The notes under the pieces were generated by a model that searched no databases, had not been told where the DNA came from, and saw only the letters and a program-made list of their open reading frames with translations. The position numbers and the translations under genes are program-made. From Microbacterium sp. Root553 (lineage in GTDB: Bacteria; Actinomycetota; Actinomycetes; Actinomycetales; Microbacteriaceae): DNA of 64,000 bases. Shown piece after piece: positions 30,414 to 38,955 of this stretch (its first letter is position 1; each line of letters opens with the position of its first letter). The stretch is from assembly GCF_001426995.1 (NCBI RefSeq), contig NZ_LMFY01000001.1:2473470-2537469 (forward strand). The letters are read 5' to 3'.

Positions 30414-30887
30414 TCAGGGGGACTCCTCATCGAGCGGAATCGTGACTCCGGGCGGGTTACCGGTGCTCTTCTCCGTGTCGATCGCCTGCTGCAGCAGGAC
30501 CACAGCGGCGACCTGATCCACAATGCTACGAGAGTTCTTCTGTGTTCTGCCCGAAGATCTCAGCGCGGCGTGTGCGGTGACGGTGCTCAGACGTTCGTCG
30601 ACCAGCCGCGCCGGCACTCCCGTCCGCGCCTGCAGGGCGGCGGCGAACTCGCGCGAATCCGTCGTCGATGCCGTGTCGTCGCCCCGGAGATTCACCGGAA
30701 GACCCACCACGAACTCGAGCGGGTCGTACTCCTGAGCGATGACGGCGATCCGCTCGATGGCCGCGTCGTCGCGACGCACGGTCTCGACGGGGACGGCGAG
30801 CATGCCGTCCGGATCGCACCGTGCGACCCCGACACGGGCGCGTCCCACATCGATTCCGAGCCGCGCGCCGCGGCGGAAGCCGCTCAC
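30414..30887 (-). CDS. ruvX: RuvX/YqgF-type Holliday junction resolvase homologue
   Basis: RuvX is an RNase H-fold nuclease implicated in pre-16S rRNA processing and DNA repair. The 157-residue protein has the first catalytic aspartate in RLGIDVGRARVGVA, the middle EFVVGLPVNLRG and the third-site VDERLSTVTAHAAL, then DQVAAVVLLQ. It overlaps the alaS stop by ATGA. The alaS-ruvX-mltG-aroE order is widespread in actinobacteria. Confidence 0.93.
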   Translation of the reverse strand: MSGFRRGARLGIDVGRARVGVARCDPDGMLAVPVETVRRDDAAIERIAVIAQEYDPLEFVVGLPVNLRGDDTASTTDSREFAAALQARTGVPARLVDERLSTVTAHAALRSSGRTQKNSRSIVDQVAAVVLLQQAIDTEKSTGNPPGVTIPLDEESP

Positions 30888-33544
30888 GCTGTCTGCAGCT
30901 CCTGTGCGATGGCGTCCAGCGCCGCAGGCAGAACTGCGGCATCCGTTCCACCGCCCTGGGCGACGTCGTCACGACCGCCTCCTCCGCCACCGAGCACCGA
31001 GGCCGCACGCTTCGCGAGCGCACCGGCCTTCGCACCGGCCGCGCGCGCGGCGTCGTTGGTGGCGACGACCACCACAGGCCGGCCGTTCACCACGGCACCG
31101 AGGGCGACGACCGACGGCTCGGAGCCGAGCCGCTCGCGCACGCCGAGCACCAGTTCGCGCACATCGTCGGCCGAGTCGACCTCGCCGAGCGACTGCGCGG
31201 CCAGACGGAACGAACCCGCACGAGAGGCGGCATCGGCGATGGCAGGAACCCGGCCGGCACGCTCCTTCGACTCGAACTGCGCGATGCGCTTCTCCGCGGC
31301 CTTCAGGCTCGCCGAGAGATCGGCGATGCGGTCGGCGAGCTGGTCGCGCGGGGTCTTGAGCGAGCTGGTGAGCTGCGACACGAGCGCGCGCTCGGCTGCG
31401 AGCTCGCGGAACGCGTCCTGACCGACCAGTGCCTCGATACGGCGGTTGGAGGCGCCCACCGAGGATTCGCCGACGACGCTGACGAGACCGATCTCGGCGC
31501 TGGTGCCGACGTGCGTTCCCGCGCAGAGCTCTCGCGACCACGGACCGCCGATGTCGACCATGCGCACGACGTCGCCGTACTTCTCGCCGAACAGCGCCAT
31601 GGCGCCGGCCTCCTTCGCCTCATCGAGCGTGAGGATCCGGGTCGTGACCTCGAGGGCGTCGTTGACGGCCCTGTTCGTGATCTCCTCGATCTCGGTGCGG
31701 GTCGCGGTCGACAGCGCCTGCGACCACGAGAAGTCGAAGCGCATGTATCCGGCGCGGTTGAGCGAACCCGACTGCGTGGCGGTCGGGCCGAGCGTGTCGC
31801 GCAGCGCCGCGTGCACCAGGTGCGTCGCGGAATGCGCCTGGCGCGCGGCGCGACGGTTCGCCGCGTCGACGATCGTCGTGGCGGCGTCGTCGATCGAGAC
31901 GACGCCGCGGGTCACCTCGACCGTGTGGCTGATCAGCCCCGGCACCGGTCGCTGCACGTCGAGCACCTCGAGCTCGTACCCGGGACCGACGATGACGCCC
32001 TTGTCGGCGACCTGTCCACCGGATTCGGCGTAGAGAGTGGTCTCCGCGAGAACGACCTCGGCGATCTGACCCTCCGAGGCGGTGCGAGCGGTCTGGCCGT
32101 CGATGAGGATCCCGAGGATCCGCGAATCGACCTCGAGCTCGGAGTACCCGTCGAAGCCGGTCTCCCCCAGCGCGCGCAGCTCGCGGTAGACCGAGACGTC
32201 GGCGAGCTGACGCTTGCGATTGCGGGCGTCGGCCTTGGCGCGTGACCGCTGCTCCTGCATCAGGGTGTCGAATGCCGCTCGATCGACGTCGAGGCCGGCC
32301 TCCTCGGCCACCTCGAGGGTCAGATCGATCGGGAAGCCGTACGTGTCGTGCAGGAGGAACGCCTCGGGGCCGCTGAGGGTCGCCCCACCGCCCTTCTTCG
32401 TCTCGTCGAGCGCCAGGTCGAGGATGGTCGAACCGGCAGCGAGCGTGCGACGGAACGTCTCCTCCTCGGCGAAGGCGGAGGACGACAGGGTCGCCCACTC
32501 CTTCTCGAGCACAGGGTAGGTGGCCTTCATCGCATCACGGGACGCGGCGAAGAGCTCGGGGAAGACCGGCTCGTCGACGCCGAGCAGGCGCATCGACCGC
32601 ACGGTGCGGCGCATGAGACGGCGCAGGATGTACCCGCGTCCCTCGTTCGAGGGGCGCACGCCGTCGGACAGCAGCATGAGCGACGAGCGCACGTGGTCTG
32701 CGACCACGCGGAAACGCACGTCGTCCTCGTGCACGGCGCCATAGCGGCGCCCCGAGAGCTCCACGGCGCGATCGAGGACCGGACGCACCTGATCGGTCTC
32801 GTACATGTTCTCGACGCCCTGCTTGAGGAACGCGACGCGCTCGAGCCCCATGCCGGTGTCGATGTTCTTCATCGGCAGTTCGCCGACGATGTCGAACTCG
32901 GTCTTGCCGCGGATGTTCTCGATGAAGTCCTGCATGAACACGAGGTTCCAGATCTCCAGGAACCTCGAGTCGTCGACCGCCGGACCGCCGTCCTTGCCGT
33001 ATGCGGGACCGCGGTCGAAGAAGATCTCCGAGTCGGGACCGCCGGGGCCGGGCTGCCCGGTGTTCCAGTAGTTGTCGGCGCGTCCGAGGCGCTGGATGCG
33101 CTCGGGCTTCAGCCCGATGACGTCGCGCCAGATGGACTCCGCCTCGTCGTCGGTCTCGTAGACCGTGACCCAGAGGTCCTTCTCATCGAACGCGAAGCCC
33201 CCGTCGCTCTCCGAGCTCGTCAGCAGCTCCCACGCGTAGCGGATCGCACCCTCTTTGAAGTAGTCGCCGAACGACCAGTTGCCCAGCATCTGGAAGAACG
33301 TCCCGTGCCGAGCCGTCCGTCCCACCTCTTCGATGTCGTTCGTGCGGATGCACTTCTGCAGATCGGCGATGCGCGGGTGCGGAGCGGGGACCACCCCGGT
33401 GAGGTACGGGATCATCGGGACCATGCCGGCAACCGTGAAGAGCAGAGACGGGTCGTCGCTGACCAGCGAGGCCGAAGGGACGATGAGGTGGTCGTTCTTC
33501 TCGAAGAAATCGAGATAGCGCTGCGCGATCTCCGCAGTGTTCAT
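30884..33544 (-). CDS. alaS: Alanyl-tRNA synthetase
   Basis: AlaS charges tRNA-Ala. The 886-residue protein has the class II catalytic core (AEIAQRYLDFFEKNDH, then GMVPMIPYLTG and GTFFQMLGNWSFGDYFKEGAI). The editing domain carries zinc-binding histidines (HSATHLVHAAL) and ELCAGTHV. A C-terminal oligomerisation and DHHA1 domain contains GGGGRDDVAQGGG. The length matches the family. ATG at 33544; ruvX follows by ATGA. Confidence 0.97.
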   Translation of the reverse strand: MNTAEIAQRYLDFFEKNDHLIVPSASLVSDDPSLLFTVAGMVPMIPYLTGVVPAPHPRIADLQKCIRTNDIEEVGRTARHGTFFQMLGNWSFGDYFKEGAIRYAWELLTSSESDGGFAFDEKDLWVTVYETDDEAESIWRDVIGLKPERIQRLGRADNYWNTGQPGPGGPDSEIFFDRGPAYGKDGGPAVDDSRFLEIWNLVFMQDFIENIRGKTEFDIVGELPMKNIDTGMGLERVAFLKQGVENMYETDQVRPVLDRAVELSGRRYGAVHEDDVRFRVVADHVRSSLMLLSDGVRPSNEGRGYILRRLMRRTVRSMRLLGVDEPVFPELFAASRDAMKATYPVLEKEWATLSSSAFAEEETFRRTLAAGSTILDLALDETKKGGGATLSGPEAFLLHDTYGFPIDLTLEVAEEAGLDVDRAAFDTLMQEQRSRAKADARNRKRQLADVSVYRELRALGETGFDGYSELEVDSRILGILIDGQTARTASEGQIAEVVLAETTLYAESGGQVADKGVIVGPGYELEVLDVQRPVPGLISHTVEVTRGVVSIDDAATTIVDAANRRAARQAHSATHLVHAALRDTLGPTATQSGSLNRAGYMRFDFSWSQALSTATRTEIEEITNRAVNDALEVTTRILTLDEAKEAGAMALFGEKYGDVVRMVDIGGPWSRELCAGTHVGTSAEIGLVSVVGESSVGASNRRIEALVGQDAFRELAAERALVSQLTSSLKTPRDQLADRIADLSASLKAAEKRIAQFESKERAGRVPAIADAASRAGSFRLAAQSLGEVDSADDVRELVLGVRERLGSEPSVVALGAVVNGRPVVVVATNDAARAAGAKAGALAKRAASVLGGGGGGRDDVAQGGGTDAAVLPAALDAIAQELQTA

Positions 33545-33619
33545 AGCTGTGCCGGGTGTCCTTGCGTGCGGGGGTGGAGGAGCGGGTCCGGTGGAGCCGC
33601 GTCCGAGGGGCTGCGGAGG

Positions 33620-33808
33620 TCAGTCCGTCGCAGGATCCGTGAGGCGCGCCCGCTCTTCGCGGTAGGCCTCGCCGATGATCCCGGTGAACTCGTTGAATCG
33701 AGCGTCGACCTCGGCGAGGATGTCGCGACCTCGCGGGTCTTTGTTCGTGAAGTGCGCCGCGACGAAGCCGCCGATCACACCGATCAGGAACCACAGCACT
33801 TTCTTCAT
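33620..33808 (-). CDS. Small membrane-anchored protein of unknown function
   Basis: This 62-residue protein has an N-terminal membrane helix (KKVLWFLIGVIGGFVAAHF, residues 2-20). A charged helical tail follows (NKDPRGRDILAEVDARFNEFTGIIGEAYREERARL). It lies between rpsD and alaS, where related actinobacteria also keep small single-helix proteins. It resembles YtxH-type small proteins only in architecture. Function unknown; probably co-transcribed with alaS. Confidence 0.75.
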   Translation of the reverse strand: MKKVLWFLIGVIGGFVAAHFTNKDPRGRDILAEVDARFNEFTGIIGEAYREERARLTDPATD

Positions 33809-33866
33809 GTCGCCATCCTTGCCCTCGACCCGCGGAGGCGGGTGCAACCATCGTATGCGGAAACGA

Positions 33867-33899
33867 CAGAAGGCGTCGGGTGAGACCCGACGCCTTCTG
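33867..33899 (-). terminator. Terminator of rpsD
   Basis: A perfect 14-base-pair stem (33867-33880 with 33886-33899) closes a 5-base loop. It lies 15 bases after the rpsD stop and is followed on the minus strand by a short T-rich stretch (TGTCGTTT). It ends the rpsD transcript before the small membrane protein and alaS. Confidence 0.85.
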
Positions 33900-33914
33900 C
33901 GGAACTGAGAGAAC

Positions 33915-34544
33915 TCAGCGAGCTGCGTAGTACTCGACGACGAGCTGCACTTCACAGGTCACGGGGACCTCGGCGCGCTTCGGACGACGGACCAGGCGAG
34001 CCTGGAGCTTGTCGAGCTCGACCTCGAGGTAGCCCGGAACGGGAGGCAGGACCTCGGCGTGACCGCCGGCGGCTGCGACCTGGAAGGGCTCGGTGCCCTC
34101 GCTCTTGGCCTTGACGTGGATGAGCTGACCCGGCTTCACGCGGAACGACGGGCGGTCGACGAGCTGGCCGTCGACCAGGATGTGACGGTGCACGACGAGC
34201 TGGCGAGCCTGCGCGGTGGTGCGGGCGAAGCCCGAACGCACGACGAGAGCGTCGAGACGCATCTCGAGCAGCTCGACCAGGTTCTCACCGGTCAGGCCGT
34301 CCTGACGACGAGCCTCGTTGAACGTGTTGCGCATCTGCTTCTCGCGGATGCCGTACTGCTCGCGAAGACGCTGCTTCTCACGCAGACGGACGGCGTAGTC
34401 GCTGTCGGCCTTGCGCTTGGTGCGACCGTGCTCGCCGGGAGCGTAGGGACGCTTCTCGAGGTAGCGGGCGGCCTTCGGGGTGAGCGGGATGCCGAGTGCG
34501 CGGCTGAGGCGCACCTTGCGGCGGTCCTGGGACTTCGTGGTCAC
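33915..34544 (-). CDS. rpsD: 30S ribosomal protein S4
   Basis: S4 nucleates 30S assembly. The 209-residue protein has the usual N-terminal SRALGIPLTPKAARYLEKRPYAPGEHG and the S4 RNA-binding domain (RLDALVVRSGFARTTAQARQLVVHRHILVDG). No zinc-binding cysteine cluster is present, so this is the C-minus type. It is single here, outside the alpha operon, as in several actinobacteria. A long leader precedes it. Confidence 0.98.
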   Translation of the reverse strand: MTTKSQDRRKVRLSRALGIPLTPKAARYLEKRPYAPGEHGRTKRKADSDYAVRLREKQRLREQYGIREKQMRNTFNEARRQDGLTGENLVELLEMRLDALVVRSGFARTTAQARQLVVHRHILVDGQLVDRPSFRVKPGQLIHVKAKSEGTEPFQVAAAGGHAEVLPPVPGYLEVELDKLQARLVRRPKRAEVPVTCEVQLVVEYYAAR

Positions 34545-34688
34545 GAAGCTATCCTTCCGATGACGCGGTCGCGTCTTTCGCGACTCGCGGACGTATCACC
34601 CGCGTTCTGCCTCGGAGCGCACGCCGGGGCGCCATCAAGGTGGGGTGTGAACGAGGAGATGCCCGAAAACTGTGTTTCGAGCCGATCC

Positions 34689-34694
34689 AGTCTA
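34689..34694 (-). promoter_or_regulatory. Candidate -10 element of rpsD
   Basis: TAGACT on the minus strand (within GTTAGACTGG) fits the TAnnnT consensus and would give a leader of about 138 bases. A hairpin at 34568-34584 (GTCGCG, 5-base loop, CGCGAC) lies near the start codon. Confidence 0.4.
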
Positions 34695-34705
34695 ACAGAT
34701 CGTCG

Positions 34706-36034
34706 TCATCGTCCGTCGAGGATGCGGCGGATGCGCTCGAGACGTGCCGAGATGTCGCGCTCGGCCCCCAGGTTCTTCGGTTCGTAATACCTCTTTCCCT
34801 GCAGCTCGTCCGGCAGGTACTGCTGCGGGAGGATGCCGAATTCGCTGTCGTGCGGATACACGTAGCCGCGCCCGTGACCGAGGCGCCGCGCGCCCGGGTA
34901 GTGCGCGTCGCGGAGATGCAGCGGCACCCGTCCGAAGCCGCCGGAGCGGATGTCGGCGATCGCCGCGTCGATGCCGACGTAGGCGGCGTTCGACTTCGCG
35001 GTGGTCGCCAGATACACCGTCGCCTCGGCGAGCGGGATCCGCCCCTCCGGCATGCCGATGAAGGCGACCGCATCCGCCGCCGCGACCGCGATCGTGAGCG
35101 CCTGCGGATCGGCCAGCCCCACGTCTTCCGACGCCGAGATCACCAGACGCCGAGCGATGAACCGCGGGTCCTCCCCCGCCTCGATCATCCGCGCGAGGTA
35201 GTGCAGGGCCGCGTCGGGGTCGGAGCCGCGGATCGACTTGATGAAGGCGCTGATGACGTCGTAGTGCTCGTCGCCCTGGCGGTCGTATCGCAGCAGCGCC
35301 TTGTCGACGGCCTGGGCGACGTCGTCGGCCGTGGCTGCGGGGACCACACCGTCTTCACCGTTCGAGAGGGCGACGGCGGCCGCGGCCTCGAGACCGGTGA
35401 GTGCGCGGCGTGCATCGCCGGATGCGAGGCGGATGAGCGCGGCACGCGCGTCGTCGGCCAGGGTCACCGCACCGTTCAGGCCACGCGCATCGGTCACCGC
35501 GCGGTCGACGAGGAGTCCGATGTCGTCGTCGGTGAGGGGCTGCAGCGTCAGCAGCAGCGATCGCGAGAGCAGCGGCGAGATCACCGAGAACGACGGGTTC
35601 TCGGTGGTGGCCGCGATCAGCAGCACCCAGCCGTTCTCGACGCCGGGCAGGAGCGCGTCCTGCTGGGCCTTGGTGAATCTGTGGATCTCGTCGAGGAACA
35701 GGATGGTGGTCTGCCCGTACAGGTCACGCTGCGTGATCGCCTCCTGCATCACCTCGCGGACGTCCTTGACCCCCGCGGTGATCGCCGACAGCTCGACGAA
35801 GCGACGCCCAGAGGAGCGGGCGATCGCCTGCGCCAGCGTGGTCTTGCCCGTGCCGGGAGGACCCCACAGGATGATGGAGACCGCACCGGGAGAGGTCGCC
35901 GCGGGATCGGCGAGAGCGACGATGGGTGAGCCCGCCCGCAGCAGGTGCTTCTGCCCCGCGACCTCGTCGAGCGAGACGGGACGCATGCGCACGGCGAGGG
36001 GCGTCTGCCCGGAGAGCAGTGCGGCGGAGGTCAT
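34706..36034 (-). CDS. rarA: Replication-associated recombination protein RarA (MgsA)
   Basis: RarA is a clamp-loader-like AAA+ ATPase active at stalled forks. The 442-residue protein begins with RPVSLDEVAGQKHLL and has Walker A WGPPGTGKTTLAQ and Walker B ILFLDEIHRFTKAQQD. Sensor 1 is IAATTENPSF. The MgsA C-terminal domain runs from about residue 250 (SAFIKSIRGSDPDAALHYLARM). The expected rarA-rpsD-alaS order of actinobacteria is kept. Confidence 0.95.
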   Translation of the reverse strand: MTSAALLSGQTPLAVRMRPVSLDEVAGQKHLLRAGSPIVALADPAATSPGAVSIILWGPPGTGKTTLAQAIARSSGRRFVELSAITAGVKDVREVMQEAITQRDLYGQTTILFLDEIHRFTKAQQDALLPGVENGWVLLIAATTENPSFSVISPLLSRSLLLTLQPLTDDDIGLLVDRAVTDARGLNGAVTLADDARAALIRLASGDARRALTGLEAAAAVALSNGEDGVVPAATADDVAQAVDKALLRYDRQGDEHYDVISAFIKSIRGSDPDAALHYLARMIEAGEDPRFIARRLVISASEDVGLADPQALTIAVAAADAVAFIGMPEGRIPLAEATVYLATTAKSNAAYVGIDAAIADIRSGGFGRVPLHLRDAHYPGARRLGHGRGYVYPHDSEFGILPQQYLPDELQGKRYYEPKNLGAERDISARLERIRRILDGR

Positions 36035-36097
36035 CTTCCCAGGCTAACGCGGGGCGGGGACACCGCGGACATGATCGGGGCGACGATGCCGCGCCGG

Positions 36098-36103
36098 TAG
36101 GCT
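36098..36103 (+). promoter_or_regulatory. Candidate -10 element of the small membrane protein gene
   Basis: TAGGCT (in GGTAGGCTCTC) fits TAnnnT and would give a leader of about 55 bases. The leader contains a 9-base direct repeat CACGTCCAT (36123-36131, 36140-36148) and a GTGCAC pair (36115-36120, 36133-36138). Confidence 0.4.
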
Positions 36104-36162
36104 CTCAGGCGACGGTGCACATCACGTCCATGTGCACGGCACGTCCATCAAGGGAGTACGCA

Positions 36163-36471
36163 ATGGCCGGACGCGGCAAGAGCACGCGGCAGTCGCGGAC
36201 CGAATCGGAGCGCGCACGCCTCCACGCGGCCCGCAGGGCCTGGCACGACGGCCGCATCCGTCGTCGCACCAGGGACAACGCGGTCGCCGTGGTCGTCGGT
36301 GTGCTGGTCGTCGCAGGAGCGATCGCCAGCCAGGTCGTCCACGCGCAGGTGAATCCGCCGGCGCCCTCGCCCTCCCCCACGGTCTCCCCCGCCGAGACGC
36401 CGCTGCCCGGCGATCCCCTCGTCCCCGAGGACGCTCCGTCGGACGTTCCGTCGGACGCTCCCGTCGAGTAA
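36163..36471 (+). CDS. Small single-span membrane protein of unknown function
   Basis: This 102-residue protein has a very basic N-terminus (GRGKSTRQSRTESERARLHAA, cytoplasmic). One membrane helix follows (about residues 39-60, NAVAVVVGVLVVAGAIASQVV), then a proline- and acid-rich extracellular tail ending PSDVPSDAPVE. The ATG at 36163 has an AGGGAG site. I do not recognise a family. It is the only plus-strand gene between rarA and the nitrite module, converging with the regulator at 36534. Confidence 0.7.
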   Translation: MAGRGKSTRQSRTESERARLHAARRAWHDGRIRRRTRDNAVAVVVGVLVVAGAIASQVVHAQVNPPAPSPSPTVSPAETPLPGDPLVPEDAPSDVPSDAPVE

Positions 36472-36533
36472 CCACGCGCGCCCGCTGGCTGTGGGCGCCG
36501 CGGCCGTCACGGCGTGGCGACGCGCACCACGAC

Positions 36534-37658
36534 TCAGTCCTCGATGACCGCGAGCCGGTATCCGCGTTTGACAACGGTGTGGATGAGTTCGCCGCCGCCC
36601 AGAGCCACGCGGAGTCTCGCGACGGCGGCTTCGACCGCGTGTGCGCTGCGCTCGGCGCCCAGCACGGCGCTGAGCTGCGCGCGGGACAGCACCCGACCTC
36701 CCGCGGCGGCCAGGGCGTCGAGCAGCGCGGCGGACGAGCGTGACAGCGGGATGAACCGACCGTCGACGAGCACGCCTCCGCTGCGCACCTGCACCCGACC
36801 GGCGTCCGTGAGCAGCGACGGCGCCCGCCCGTCGTCGAAGTGCGCGAGCACGGCATTCGCGAGCGATCCGTCCGGACCGCCCAGATCGATCGAGGGCTCG
36901 AGATCGGCGTCGTTCAGCAGTGCCGTGGTCGCCTGACCCGCGGAGGCCAGCAGCAGCCGCCCCGTCTCGGACCGTCGCCGCACGCGGCCGAGGGTCTCCG
37001 ACACCTCCGCGATCGCGAGCCAGGCCGCAGCGGCGGAGGCGGAGGTGAACACCACGGCATCCGCGTCGCCGTTCGCCGCCTGCAGCACCGTTCTGCGCAT
37101 CGCCTCCGATCGCGGCGATGCCTCCCAGCGACGCGCGACCACGCCCCTCACCTCGGCGCCGGCCTCGCGCAGCATCGACTCGAGTCCGTCGTCACGGCCG
37201 CCGTGATGCTGGACGACGATGCGAGTGCCGCGCACACCTGCGACCCGCAGATGCACGCCGACTTCGGCGGTCGTTCCCGTCTCGGCGACCCAGTCCGCGA
37301 CGAGTCCCGTCCGGAGGATCGCCGCCTGTGCTCTCGGCCCCGCCGCCACGAGCCGCGCCCGGCGCAGCGCGTCCTGGAGCGGAGCCGAGCGTCCCTGTTC
37401 TCGAGCGACGTCGACCCAGTCGCGGAATCCCGAGCCCGTCGTCACCACCACGGCGTCGGGAGGCTCGGCGATCACCAGCTCGATCACGCTGCGGAGCTCG
37501 GCGCGGTCTTGCCGGTCATCGAGCCGCGGAACGGGAGTCCGGTGGACCACGGCACCCCGGCGCTCCAGAGCATCCGCGACCTCGACGGAGCGCCGGTCCG
37601 CGACGACGATGATGGTGCAGCCGGCCAGCGCGGACTCCAGCGGCCGCGCCGCGCTCAT
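36534..37658 (-). CDS. HemD-like domain plus winged-helix regulator, NnaR-like (copy 1)
   Basis: This 374-residue protein has an N-terminal uroporphyrinogen-III synthase (HemD) fold (about 1-270: LAGCTIIVVADRRS, VVVTTGSGFRDW, DAVVFTSASAAAAWL). A C-terminal OmpR/PhoB-type winged helix follows (about 284-374), ending VARLRVALGGGELIHTVVKRGYRLAV. This is the architecture of NnaR, the nitrate/nitrite assimilation regulator of Streptomyces. I infer regulation rather than tetrapyrrole synthesis. It overlaps the upstream flavoprotein gene by ATGA. A paralogue lies at 40630. Confidence 0.82.
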   Translation of the reverse strand: MSAARPLESALAGCTIIVVADRRSVEVADALERRGAVVHRTPVPRLDDRQDRAELRSVIELVIAEPPDAVVVTTGSGFRDWVDVAREQGRSAPLQDALRRARLVAAGPRAQAAILRTGLVADWVAETGTTAEVGVHLRVAGVRGTRIVVQHHGGRDDGLESMLREAGAEVRGVVARRWEASPRSEAMRRTVLQAANGDADAVVFTSASAAAAWLAIAEVSETLGRVRRRSETGRLLLASAGQATTALLNDADLEPSIDLGGPDGSLANAVLAHFDDGRAPSLLTDAGRVQVRSGGVLVDGRFIPLSRSSAALLDALAAAGGRVLSRAQLSAVLGAERSAHAVEAAVARLRVALGGGELIHTVVKRGYRLAVIED

Positions 37659-38701
37659 CCGACCCCCTCCGCGATGCGGGTCCATGCGGGCCGCAGCATG
37701 CCGGACTCGGCGAGTTCTCCGATCACGATCACCGCGGTGTTCTCCTCCCCTGCCGCAGGGCCGCCGTGACCGGTCGTCCGGGTACTCGGGAACGACACGT
37801 CGAACGGACGGTCGAAACCGGAGAAGACGGCGTGGCCCCCCAGGATGCGCGTCGCCGCGACCTCGGCCATCGCGTACCCTGGCGCGACCCTCGCGACGCA
37901 GCGGCCCTCGAAGTGGGCGACCTCGCCGATCGCGAGGATGTGCGGATCGGAGGTGGTGCAGCGGTCGTCGATCACCACGCCTCCGCGCTCGGCGACCTGC
38001 AGGTTCGCATTGCGGGCGAGCTCGTCGCGTGGTCGCGGGTGCGCGGAGAGCACGACGAGGTCGACGGCCTCGGTCTCCCCGTCGTCGAATCGCAGAGCGG
38101 CGACCGCACCGGACTCCTCGGGGACGAGACGTGAGACGCGCGTCTCCGAGTGCTCCACCCGCGTCGAGGCGACACCCTGCAGCGCCGCGGCGATCTCCGC
38201 GCCCTGCGGCCCCGACCCGATCACCGCCGCACGCAGGCGGCGCCCCAGCGACCGCCGTCGGTGTGCGGCGAACCGCGCGAGAGCCTCGACGTCGTCCAGG
38301 GTCCGGTCGGAGAAGCATCCCGGCAGATCCGCGCCCTCGATCGCGAGCCTCGGCGCGTACGACCCGGTGGCGAGCACCAGGGTGTCGTAGGGCACGACGA
38401 CGCGAGACCGGGTCATCACGGTGCGCGCGGCCCGATCGATCCGCAGAGCGCGGTCGTCGGCCAGGAACCGCACACGGAAGTCGTCGAACACGGAGCGATC
38501 CAGCTCGAGATCGCCCGCGGCGCCTCCGGCCGCGATCCCCGCGAGGGCGATGCGGTCGTACGGCCGACGCCCCTCGTCGCCGATCACCGTCACGTGCAGC
38601 GGCGTCTGCGCACGGCTGAGCAGACTCTCGACGAAGCGGTGCGCCACCATGCCCGCGCCGACCACCACGACCTCGGCAGGAGTGACGATGGTGTCGTACA
38701 T
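37655..38701 (-). CDS. Degenerate NirB-like FAD-dependent protein without reductase domain
   Basis: This 348-residue protein aligns residue for residue with NirB of this window over residues 1-176: VVVVGAGMVAHRFVESLL, PYDRIAL, TLVLATGSYA, RTLDDVEA and AAVIGSGPQGAEIAAALQG. It then lacks 31 residues of the NAD(P)H-binding subdomain before resuming at SGAVAALRFDDG. It keeps the second FAD motif (HILAIGEVAHFEGR, APGYAMAEVAATR) and ends before the [2Fe-2S], siroheme and [4Fe-4S] modules. It could bind FAD, but NADH oxidation is doubtful. Its promoter region matches that of nirB. Confidence 0.82.
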   Translation of the reverse strand: MYDTIVTPAEVVVVGAGMVAHRFVESLLSRAQTPLHVTVIGDEGRRPYDRIALAGIAAGGAAGDLELDRSVFDDFRVRFLADDRALRIDRAARTVMTRSRVVVPYDTLVLATGSYAPRLAIEGADLPGCFSDRTLDDVEALARFAAHRRRSLGRRLRAAVIGSGPQGAEIAAALQGVASTRVEHSETRVSRLVPEESGAVAALRFDDGETEAVDLVVLSAHPRPRDELARNANLQVAERGGVVIDDRCTTSDPHILAIGEVAHFEGRCVARVAPGYAMAEVAATRILGGHAVFSGFDRPFDVSFPSTRTTGHGGPAAGEENTAVIVIGELAESGMLRPAWTRIAEGVG

Positions 38702-38731
38702 ACTGCTCCGTTCGATGGATCCCTGCTGGCG

Positions 38732-38809
38732 ACGATAGGAGGCCGGTGTTTCTCGAATGTGACGGGCGATGTTTCCTGCGTCGAACGATCTCCTCACAGA
38801 TCGGTAACG
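38732..38809 (-). promoter_or_regulatory. GlnR-like operator array and -10 of the flavoprotein/NnaR-like operon
   Basis: On the minus strand six pentamers sit at 11-base steps, with one 12-base step: GTTAC (38804-38808), GTGAG (38793), GTTCG (38782), GAAAC (38771), GTCAC (38759) and GAAAC (38748). GTCAC-n6-GAAAC exactly fits the GlnR half-site pair gTnAc-n6-GaAAc. A -10 candidate TATCGT (38732-38737) follows. The same block precedes nirB at 45956-46033. Confidence 0.7.
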
Positions 38810-38849
38810 ATCTCACTCTGCGCGGTTCTCACACCGCTGACGCCGCGAA

Positions 38850-38898
38850 GTGAGCTGTTCGCTCCACAGACGTAACGTCGCACGTCGTCGCTCGAAAC
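38850..38898 (+). promoter_or_regulatory. Second GlnR-like pentamer array, facing nirC
   Basis: Reading plus, pentamers recur every 11 bases: GTGAG (38850), GCTCC (38861), GTAAC (38872), CGTCG (38883) and GAAAC (38894). GTAAC and GAAAC are two helical turns apart. It lies 58 bases before the nirC start. Confidence 0.5.
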
Positions 38899-38955
38899 GC
38901 CGCTCGTCCATGCTCGATCCAGCTGAGCATCCCGCTCACGTCCCGTGGAGGTCAT

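Noticed and set aside
36478-36498. GCGCCC/GGGCGC inverted repeat after the small membrane protein gene
   Set aside because: Six base pairs with a 9-base loop; possible but unsupported as a terminator.
36534-37658. Annotation as catalytic uroporphyrinogen-III synthase (hemD)
   Set aside because: The C-terminal winged helix and the nitrite-gene context point to an NnaR-like regulator. Catalysis is not excluded but is not the best call.
37655-38701. Annotation as nitrite reductase or NADH oxidoreductase
   Set aside because: The reductase modules are absent and the NADH-binding domain has a 31-residue gap against NirB.
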